This document shows, piece by piece, positions 1-4,630 of a stretch of DNA of 7,357 bases. Source of the DNA: Ktedonobacteraceae bacterium. Lineage in GTDB: Bacteria; Chloroflexota; Ktedonobacteria; Ktedonobacterales; Ktedonobacteraceae. Every line of letters starts with the position of its first letter. The first letter of the stretch is position 1. The notes beneath the pieces are model-generated. The model was not told the origin of the DNA. It was given only the letters and a program-made list of their open reading frames with translations, and made no database searches. A program made the position numbers and the translations under genes. The stretch covers positions 1 to 7,357 of the forward strand of contig JADBKA010000236.1 of NCBI GenBank assembly GCA_014896635.1, read 5' to 3'.

Positions 1-603
1 CGAGTTCTGCTCAACCTTTGACACTGCTCTGCCCTGTTTGCTACGGCGCATGGCTGTATAGCGCGTCTGCACCTCTGGCGGGATGCTGGCGAGCAGTTGA
101 GACCGCTTCTCCTGGCATTCCTGTTTGCGCGCCTCTACCTGGTCGAGACGCGCTCGCAGAGCTGCTGTCTCCTGCTGCCAGCTTGCTTCTGCCTCTCGCA
201 GTGCTTGCAGTTTGCTTTGCGCCTGCTCCTGTAAGGCTTCGGCAGTATCTATCATTTCCAGCACAATCTCTTCCTGGCGGCTCTGTTGTGCGCGCAGGCG
301 TTGCACTTCCTGCTGAAGCGCCTGGAGATCTTTGGAGCCGAGGGTTGTGCTATTGTAGAGGCGCTGCTCTTGAGTTTGGAGGCGATGGGAAATATCATCG
401 AGCGTCCACTCAGCTTCTTTCTGTGCCTGTAAGCCTGCTCGCGCCTGTTCCTGTGCCGCTTCGTACTCGGAACGCAGCCGGCGGAGCCTGGGATTATCCT
501 GTAATGCATGCTCTACGGTCTGTCTTTCGGCGTTGATGCGATCTAGTTCAAGATCATGCTGCTGCAAGCGGTAAAGCAACGCAGCCATTTGCGTCGCGCT
601 CAC
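1..603 (-). CDS. Coiled-coil zinc-ribbon protein (DUF164/CdsZ-like), 3' end cut by the window
   Basis: Reading the minus strand from a GTG at 603 gives 201 codons open to the window edge. AGGAAAGGAG (622 to 613) precedes the GTG with a 9-nt spacer, which is why I prefer it to the internal ATG at codon 6. The protein is almost all charged, Gln-rich heptad-like helix (about residues 8-170), predicted to form a long antiparallel coiled coil. The short segment RLYNSTTLGSKDLQALQQEV (81-100) matches the turn typical of the DUF164 family (RLY-S-----KELQALQ-E). IPPEVQTRYTAMRRSKQG (174-191) matches the family's IPPEL-ARYERLR---GG stretch just before the C4 zinc ribbon. The CxxC pairs would lie beyond the left edge and are not seen. 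The family is widespread and cytosolic; nucleic-acid or tRNA-related and RNA-polymerase-related roles have been discussed, but the function is unsettled. It is transcribed divergently from the cupin gene. Family assignment is fairly secure; function is not. Confidence 0.8.
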   Translation of the reverse strand, partial: MSATQMAALLYRLQQHDLELDRINAERQTVEHALQDNPRLRRLRSEYEAAQEQARAGLQAQKEAEWTLDDISHRLQTQEQRLYNSTTLGSKDLQALQQEVQRLRAQQSRQEEIVLEMIDTAEALQEQAQSKLQALREAEASWQQETAALRARLDQVEARKQECQEKRSQLLASIPPEVQTRYTAMRRSKQGRAVSKVEQNS

Positions 604-653
604 GGCTGTTGTCTCCTTTCCTGGACACGCGGCATCACGGGGGTATAGACTTT

Positions 654-682
654 ATTGTACTCTCTGGCTCTGCTAACTTCAA
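654..682 (-). promoter_or_regulatory. Sigma-70-type promoter for the zinc-ribbon gene
   Basis: On the minus strand TTGAAG (682 to 677) and TACAAT (659 to 654) are separated by exactly 17 nt, with 4/6 and 5/6 matches to the consensus boxes. Transcription would start near 647, giving a leader of about 45 nt that contains the AGGAAAGGAG ribosome site. This is the best complete -35/-10 pair in the window. Confidence 0.6.
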
Positions 683-733
683 TAGCTACTTTAGCTGACC
701 TTAACGAAACGTTGATTGATATTTCATCTATTT

Positions 734-761
734 TTTACACACAGGCGGTATACTGCATAGT
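734..761 (+). promoter_or_regulatory. Candidate promoter for the cupin gene
   Basis: Two overlapping -10 candidates lie in this AT-rich stretch. TATACT (749-754) is a 5/6 match but has no convincing -35. CATAGT (756-761) is weaker but sits 16 nt after TTTACA (734-739), a 5/6 match to TTGACA. Either places the start near 760-770 and gives a leader of about 75-80 nt ahead of the cupin ATG. The exact promoter is not decided by sequence. Confidence 0.4.
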
Positions 762-800
762 AATTTTTACCGGCGGACACATCACCGGGGAAGTCCAGAA

Positions 801-826
801 GGAGGGGCGCCTCCCGCAATATTTTT
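801..826 (+). promoter_or_regulatory. GC hairpin plus T-run in the cupin leader (attenuator-like)
   Basis: GGAGG (801-805) pairs with CCTCC (810-814) around a GGCG loop, followed by CGCAATATTTTT. The stem is short (5 bp) but almost all G-C and the T-run follows closely, so it resembles a weak intrinsic terminator or attenuator in the leader. The left arm is also a near-perfect Shine-Dalgarno sequence (AAGGAGG, 799-805) with no start codon at a usable distance. Function is inferred only. Confidence 0.3.
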
Positions 827-842
827 ATCAGGGGGTTCTATA

Positions 843-1184
843 ATGAGCAAAATTCCGGTTATTATACGCTGGCAAGAAGAGTCGCCACCACAGGAGCAGC
901 AGTTGCGCAAGCGCATGAGGGAGGAAGGACTTTCTCCCTATGCCTGGTCGAATGCTCCGGGTATGCAATATGCTGTTCATAGTCACAGCTATGAGAAGGT
1001 ACTGTATTGTGTGCAGGGTTCGGTTCGCTTCGTTCTCCCCGATCAACAGGATGAAAGGGGCGAAGCCAGAGCGATAGATCTTGTGCCGGGGGATTGTATG
1101 ATTCTGCCGGCGGGCGTCAGGCACAGCGCCCTGGTGGGCGAGCAGGGAGTGATCTGCCTGGAAGCGCCCCGTCACTCCCGCTAG
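843..1184 (+). CDS. Small single-domain cupin protein
   Basis: 113 aa. The ATG follows GGGGG (831-835) by 7 nt. The length suits a one-domain beta-barrel cupin. Cupin motif 1 is visible as HSHSYEKVLYCVQG (46-59) and motif 2 as GDCMILPAGVRH (83-94), giving candidate metal ligands His46, His48 and His94. The usual motif-1 glutamate (HxHx3E) is replaced by Lys52; Glu51 is one residue early. EGLSPYAWSNAPG (28-40) before the first strand and GVICLEA (102-108) near the end recall a family of small cupins in Chloroflexota and Actinobacteria, which from memory also carries Lys at this place. No signal peptide or membrane helix is seen, so it is probably cytosolic. Substrate and reaction cannot be read from the sequence. 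It lies upstream of guaA in the same direction, but guaA appears to have its own promoter. Confidence 0.85.
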   Translation: MSKIPVIIRWQEESPPQEQQLRKRMREEGLSPYAWSNAPGMQYAVHSHSYEKVLYCVQGSVRFVLPDQQDERGEARAIDLVPGDCMILPAGVRHSALVGEQGVICLEAPRHSR

Positions 1185-1216
1185 TTATTGAGATCCACTC
1201 TGTTTGCTCTGCCATG

Positions 1217-1225
1217 TGATATACT
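1217..1225 (+). promoter_or_regulatory. Extended -10 promoter for guaA
   Basis: TGATATACT combines an extended TGn element with TATACT (5/6 to consensus). No good -35 lies 16-18 nt upstream, as is usual for extended -10 promoters. Transcription would start near 1232, right at a strong stem-loop, leaving a leader of about 125 nt before the guaA ATG. Confidence 0.5.
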
Positions 1226-1232
1226 GGAGGGT

Positions 1233-1257
1233 ACCCGCCATCTGGCGGGTGGCGGGT
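1233..1257 (+). promoter_or_regulatory. Stem-loop with two alternative right arms at the 5' end of the guaA leader
   Basis: ACCCGCC (1233-1239) pairs perfectly with GGCGGGT (1244-1250) around the tetraloop ATCT. An identical second GGCGGGT follows directly (1251-1257), so the same left arm could pair with either copy. There is no poly-T tract after it, only TTCCTTCTCC, so it is not a convincing terminator for the cupin gene. A smaller CCCA/TGGG hairpin follows at 1266-1276. It may stabilise the guaA mRNA 5' end or act as a switch; no known riboswitch consensus was recognised. Confidence 0.4.
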
Positions 1258-1357
1258 TCCTTCTCCCCATTATGGGATGAGTTGCCCCCTTTTCCCTCTA
1301 TTTTTCTCATTATTCAGTAGAAAGTTACCTGGAGACAGATAACTAGTTTAGAGAGAT

Positions 1358-3007
1358 ATGCCAGTTTCTGAGCGCCGACAGGCAATTATTGTTCTCGATT
1401 TCGGCTCGCAATACAGCCGTCTGATCACGCGCCGCGTGCGAGAACACCATGTATACAGCGAGTTGCTGCCCGCCAGTACAACGCTGGCTCGCTTGCAGCA
1501 AGATCCGTATCTTGATATCAAGGGCTTTATTCTTTCAGGCGGACCAGCCAGCGTTTATGACAAAGACGCGCCCACCTGTGATCCCGCGATCCTGCACAGC
1601 GGCCTGCCCATTCTGGGGATCTGCTATGGCATGCAATTGCTGGCTTTGCAGCTCGGCGGGCATGTCGCCCTGGCCCGTGAGAGGCGCGAGTATGGTCCTG
1701 CGCTTATCGAAGTGCGTCCTGCTGCCCGGCAGGATAGGCTGGCGTACCGTATCTTCGAGGGCATAGAGAGCGCGCCCGCCGGGGACGGCAACTCTGCTGG
1801 AGGGCAGGCGTCGCAAACATTGCGGCTGCTTGTATGGATGAGTCATGGAGACAGCGTTGACAGGCTGCCGGAAGGATTCCGCGTCCTGGCCTGCACAGAG
1901 AGCAATCCTGTTGCGGCGATAGCCAGTCCGCAGGGGCATGTGGGCCTGCAATTCCACCCCGAAGTCACGCACACACCGCAGGGCAAAGAAATAATCAGCA
2001 ATTTCCTCTTTCGTATCTGTGGATGTGAGCCTTCGTGGACACCCGGCTCTGTGATTGAGGAGATTGTTGCGCAGATTCGCACACAGGTAGGGAATGAGCG
2101 CGTCCTCTGCGGCCTTTCGGGTGGTGTTGACTCAGCGGTCGCGGCCCTGCTCGTCCACAGAGCTATCGGCGATCAACTTACTTGCATGCTGGTCGATCAT
2201 GGCCTCCTGCGCAGTGGTGAGCGCGAACAGGTTGTCGAAACGTTTAGCAAGCACATGCATATCCCGCTGGTGGTTGTCGATGCCCGTGAGCGTTTCCTGG
2301 CGCGCCTGGCCGGTGTGGTGGACCCTGAGCAGAAGCGTAAAGTGATCGGCGAGGAGTTTATTCGCGTCTTTGAAGAAGAGGCCGCGCAGCTAGCCGTAGA
2401 AAAAGGGCCGATAGGCTTCCTGGCCCAGGGAACACTCTATCCCGACGTGATTGAAAGCACCAGCCATGATACTGCCGCGACTGCGACCAGGATCAAGACG
2501 CATCATAACGTTGGCGGCCTGCCCGAAGATATGCAGTTCAGGCTGGTGGAACCGCTGCGTATGCTCTTCAAGGATGAGGTGCGCGAATTGGGCGAGGCGC
2601 TCGGCCTGCCCGAAGACTGGGTCTGGCGCCATCCTTTTCCCGGTCCCGGCCTGGCTATTCGCATTATCGGAGCCGTTGACGAGCAGAAGCTGGAAACGTT
2701 ACGCGCCGCCGATAAGATTGTGCTTGACGAGATCCGTGCCTCCGGCCTCTATCGCCAGCTCGGCCAGGTTTTCGCCGTCCTGACGTCAGTGCAGAGCGTC
2801 GGTGTGATGGGCGATAGCCGCACCTATGCTGGCGTAGTTGCCGTGCGCGCCGTCACCTCCGACGACTTCATGACGGCTAACTGGGCGCGACTGCCCTACG
2901 ATCTGCTCGGACGTATAGCGAATCGCCTGGTCAATGAAATTCCAGCGGTCAACCGCGTGGTCTACGATATTACGTCGAAGCCGCCCGCCACTATTGAATG
3001 GGAGTAG
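1358..3007 (+). CDS. guaA: GMP synthase (glutamine-hydrolysing)
   Basis: 549 aa. Converts XMP to GMP with ATP and glutamine, the last step of de novo GMP synthesis; cytosolic. The N-terminal class I glutamine amidotransferase domain (about 9-220) has nucleophile Cys89 in GICYGMQ and His200/Glu202 in LQFHPEV. The ATP-pyrophosphatase domain carries the P-loop SGGVDS (254-259), then [19 protein letters not shown] and [11 protein letters not shown]. The C-terminal dimerisation domain ends in the canonical PPATIEWE. All key residues are present, so it should be active. It is longer than the E. coli (525) and B. subtilis (513) enzymes, mainly through a Gly/Ala/Ser-rich insert at about 138-156, just before the conserved WMSHGD. 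The ATG has a modest GAGAG ribosome site at 1351-1355. The Nudix gene begins 6 bp after its stop. guaB is not in the window. Confidence 0.97.
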   Translation: MPVSERRQAIIVLDFGSQYSRLITRRVREHHVYSELLPASTTLARLQQDPYLDIKGFILSGGPASVYDKDAPTCDPAILHSGLPILGICYGMQLLALQLGGHVALARERREYGPALIEVRPAARQDRLAYRIFEGIESAPAGDGNSAGGQASQTLRLLVWMSHGDSVDRLPEGFRVLACTESNPVAAIASPQGHVGLQFHPEVTHTPQGKEIISNFLFRICGCEPSWTPGSVIEEIVAQIRTQVGNERVLCGLSGGVDSAVAALLVHRAIGDQLTCMLVDHGLLRSGEREQVVETFSKHMHIPLVVVDARERFLARLAGVVDPEQKRKVIGEEFIRVFEEEAAQLAVEKGPIGFLAQGTLYPDVIESTSHDTAATATRIKTHHNVGGLPEDMQFRLVEPLRMLFKDEVRELGEALGLPEDWVWRHPFPGPGLAIRIIGAVDEQKLETLRAADKIVLDEIRASGLYRQLGQVFAVLTSVQSVGVMGDSRTYAGVVAVRAVTSDDFMTANWARLPYDLLGRIANRLVNEIPAVNRVVYDITSKPPATIEWE

Positions 3008-3013
3008 CGTGCA

Positions 3014-3841
3014 ATGCTCGAATTTGCCATCCTGGCGCGAGGTCTCTATCGTCCCGACCAGGTAATCATGCAGCACGATCCGGCGCTTTGCATGCCCATG
3101 ACCCCGGCTGTACAGGACTGGATAGAGCGCCGCTGGCAGGAGAAACTGGCTGCCGCTAAAGAGCGCGGCACGCGACTCTTCGATGCGCCGCTCTATCGCT
3201 TCATTGAGGCTTCGGCACACGAGAATGGCTCATTGCGCGTGCTTGTCGGTAATACGGGCTACAAAGAATATGTGACGACGCGCACAGCAGAATTTGCCCG
3301 CGAGCATGCCCACCACGAAGTGGGTAATCCTCTCTCGGTCTGCACCGTTGTGGAAACTGCTGACGGCAACATTCTCCTCGACAGGCGCCAGGGGAGCGTC
3401 GATGTCTATGCCGGGCGCTACCACGTGATCGGCGGCTTCTTCGAGCGCGGCCTCGACAGCAGTGCGCTGAACGGCCTGCCCGACCCTTTCGGGGCGGTAC
3501 GCCGCGAACTGCGCGAAGAGACCGGCATTCTCGTCTCCGACATCACCGAACAGTATTGCCTCGGTGTCGTTTATGACCTCAATGTCCCGCATGCAGAACT
3601 GTGCTTCCTCACTCGCCTGCACATCACGCTCGATGAGATGCTCCACCAGCGCACACCTGAAGAGGACGAGATCAAACAGCTACATTCCCTGTATACAACG
3701 GCAGCGAGTCTGCGCGACTTCATCCTGCGTCATCACGGCAATATCTCCGCTACCGGGGAACCCAATTTGCTGCTCTATGGGGCCTGGAAATTCGGTGAGT
3801 CCTGGTTTAAAGAAATGATGGGCTGCATTTCAACGTCATAG
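3014..3841 (+). CDS. Large Nudix hydrolase with a modified Nudix box
   Basis: 275 aa. The ATG lies 6 bp after the guaA stop; its ribosome site GGGAG (3000-3004) is inside the last guaA codons, so co-transcription and translational coupling are likely. A Nudix fold is indicated at about 105-240: strand LSVCTVVETADGNILLDRR, then GGFFERG (140-146) and RRELREETGIL (163-173). The second half of the Nudix box, with metal-binding Glu168/Glu169 in REx2EExG, is intact. The first half is altered: Leu147 replaces the usual glutamate, and about nine extra residues lie between it and RE. The extra N-terminal region of about 100 aa, with VLVGNTGYKEYVTTRT (76-91), recalls the larger NUDT22/NUDT9-like enzymes that act on nucleoside diphosphate sugars. 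That resemblance is from memory and weak. The substrate is unknown; linkage to guaA suggests nucleotide metabolism or clean-up. Confidence 0.85.
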   Translation: MLEFAILARGLYRPDQVIMQHDPALCMPMTPAVQDWIERRWQEKLAAAKERGTRLFDAPLYRFIEASAHENGSLRVLVGNTGYKEYVTTRTAEFAREHAHHEVGNPLSVCTVVETADGNILLDRRQGSVDVYAGRYHVIGGFFERGLDSSALNGLPDPFGAVRRELREETGILVSDITEQYCLGVVYDLNVPHAELCFLTRLHITLDEMLHQRTPEEDEIKQLHSLYTTAASLRDFILRHHGNISATGEPNLLLYGAWKFGESWFKEMMGCISTS

Positions 3842-3842
3842 A

Positions 3843-3851
3843 TGATATAAT
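3843..3851 (+). promoter_or_regulatory. Extended -10 promoter for the receiver gene
   Basis: TGATATAAT is a TGn extension plus a perfect TATAAT (3846-3851), beginning 2 nt after the Nudix stop codon. No good -35 is seen. Transcription would start near 3858, leaving a leader of about 20 nt that includes AAGGAG (3863-3868) ahead of the ATG at 3877. The receiver gene can thus be expressed independently of guaA. Confidence 0.6.
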
Positions 3852-3876
3852 AAGGCGGCGTCAAGGAGAAAGAGAG

Positions 3877-4287
3877 ATGGGCCAGAAAATACTCGTTGTC
3901 GATGACGACGAAGATATTGTAGAAGTCATGCAAATCGTCCTACAAACCGAGGGCTATGAGGTCATCACCAGCCCGGATGGGGACTACCTGACCCATTACA
4001 GCCAGGGGCTGCCTGACCTGATTTTGCTCGATGTGCTGCTCAAAGGACAGAATGGCAGCGAGATCTGTCGTCGTCTTAAAAGTGATGCGCGCACGGCATC
4101 TATCCCCGTCATTATGCTTTCAGCCCACACAGAAACAGAGAAGCTCGCGGATATCAGCGGAGCCGACGATTTCCTGGAAAAGCCCTTTGATGTGGACGAA
4201 TTGCTCGGCAAGGTAGCCAGCTATTTTGTCAGCACCTCGTGTGCAGGAGAGGCGCACCTGCTGGATACCGAGCCTCTCAACAATTGA
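3877..4287 (+). CDS. Stand-alone CheY-like response regulator receiver
   Basis: 136 aa. One receiver domain fills residues 3-120, followed by a short tail of about 16 residues with no DNA-binding or enzymatic domain. All phosphorylation residues are present: acidic pair Asp9/Asp10 (VVDDDEDI), phosphoacceptor Asp52 (LILLDVLLKGQNG), switch Ser82 (PVIMLSAH) and Lys102-Pro103 (EKPFD). It should therefore accept phosphate from a histidine kinase and act by binding a partner protein, as CheY, Spo0F or DivK do. No histidine kinase is encoded in the window, so it is an orphan here. The start is set by AAGGAG at 3863-3868, 8 nt upstream. The downstream pseudokinase is another signalling gene, but a 343-bp gap with its own promoter candidate separates them, so a functional link is only speculation. 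Confidence 0.93.
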   Translation: MGQKILVVDDDEDIVEVMQIVLQTEGYEVITSPDGDYLTHYSQGLPDLILLDVLLKGQNGSEICRRLKSDARTASIPVIMLSAHTETEKLADISGADDFLEKPFDVDELLGKVASYFVSTSCAGEAHLLDTEPLNN

Positions 4288-4400
4288 CCGTATTTTTCTC
4301 TCATATTCCCCCGTTGCATATATTTCCTTTTTTCCATGATTTGTCTAAAAAGTCATACCCACCGTTTTCGAGGATCACAAATGTTGGACTATTTCTAGTT

Positions 4401-4432
4401 CATACCTCTTTTCGACCTTCCCAAAGGGTATG
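4401..4432. repeat. Inverted repeat CATACC(T)CTTT / AAAGGGTATG
   Basis: CATACC-T-CTTT (4401-4411) is the reverse complement of AAAGGGTATG (4423-4432) apart from one bulged T, with an 11-nt loop. CATACCC also occurs directly at 4354-4360 and is a perfect 7-bp complement of GGGTATG (4426-4432). No T-run follows the repeat, so a terminator on the plus strand is unlikely. An operator or an RNA structure is possible; no regulator is known. Confidence 0.3.
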
Positions 4433-4542
4433 ATCATGGAGTAGCTTCTGCACTTCTCCCATCGTTTCCCGGATAGAAGAAAAGCTCTGAACAAATATCA
4501 ATTCATGCTGGACCTTTCAACCACTTTTTGTTACCATAGAAA

Positions 4543-4548
4543 TATAGT
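4543..4548 (+). promoter_or_regulatory. Candidate -10 box for the pseudokinase gene
   Basis: TATAGT is a 5/6 match in an AT-rich context. No -35 box at 16-18 nt is convincing, and there is no TGn extension. It is placed by position: it would start transcription near 4555, just before the leader hairpin. Confidence 0.3.
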
Positions 4549-4559
4549 AGAGTAAGGTA

Positions 4560-4588
4560 AGGACTGCCCACTGGTTGTGAGCAGTTCT
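4560..4588 (+). promoter_or_regulatory. Leader hairpin upstream of the pseudokinase
   Basis: AGGACTGCCCAC (4560-4571) pairs with GTGAGCAGTTCT (4577-4588) over 12 positions, with one G-T wobble and one C-A mismatch, around loop TGGTT. The tract after it (GATTTCTTGATTG) is only moderately T-rich, so a full terminator is doubtful. It would form at or near the 5' end of the mRNA, where it could stabilise the message or attenuate it. Confidence 0.4.
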
Positions 4589-4617
4589 GATTTCTTGATT
4601 GTTAACGCAGTGTATGC

Positions 4618-4624
4618 AAGGAGG
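4618..4624 (+). promoter_or_regulatory. Strong ribosome binding site fixing the pseudokinase start
   Basis: AAGGAGG is a perfect Shine-Dalgarno sequence 6 nt before the ATG at 4631. It decides against the in-frame GTG at 4577, which lies in the right arm of the leader hairpin and would add 18 residues with no family resemblance. Confidence 0.85.
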
Positions 4625-4630
4625 CGCGGC

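Larger units (their letters stand above)
4288..4630. other. AT-rich intergenic region between receiver and pseudokinase
   Basis: 343 bp, clearly more AT-rich than its flanks. It holds no open frame with a ribosome site and no obvious tRNA or RNA gene. I see no strong intrinsic terminator directly after the receiver gene, only T-rich runs. It contains a bulged inverted repeat (4401-4432), a repeated CATACC motif, an 8-bp palindrome ATGATCAT (4430-4437), a candidate -10 (4543-4548), a leader hairpin (4560-4588) and the pseudokinase ribosome site. Confidence 0.7.

Noticed and set aside
18..536. Plus-strand open frame of 172 codons at the left edge
   Set aside because: It lies opposite the minus-strand zinc-ribbon gene, which has family motifs, a ribosome site and a promoter; the plus frame shows no family features or ribosome site.
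655..843. 62-codon plus frame in the gap before the cupin
   Set aside because: TTG start without a ribosome site, no recognisable domain, and it overlaps promoter signals on both strands.
1233..1257. Intrinsic terminator of the cupin gene
   Set aside because: The stem is good but no T-run follows, and an extended -10 directly upstream makes a leader structure more likely.
1226..1357. Purine riboswitch or T-box in the guaA leader
   Set aside because: None of the conserved purine-aptamer loop sequences or the T-box sequence could be found; only simple stem-loops are present.
2786..3220. 144-codon minus-strand frame across the guaA/Nudix junction
   Set aside because: It is antisense to two conserved genes and lacks a ribosome site and any domain.
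4577..4630. 18-residue N-terminal extension of the pseudokinase from GTG 4577
   Set aside because: The GTG lies inside a hairpin arm without a ribosome site, while AAGGAGG sits 6 nt before the ATG at 4631.
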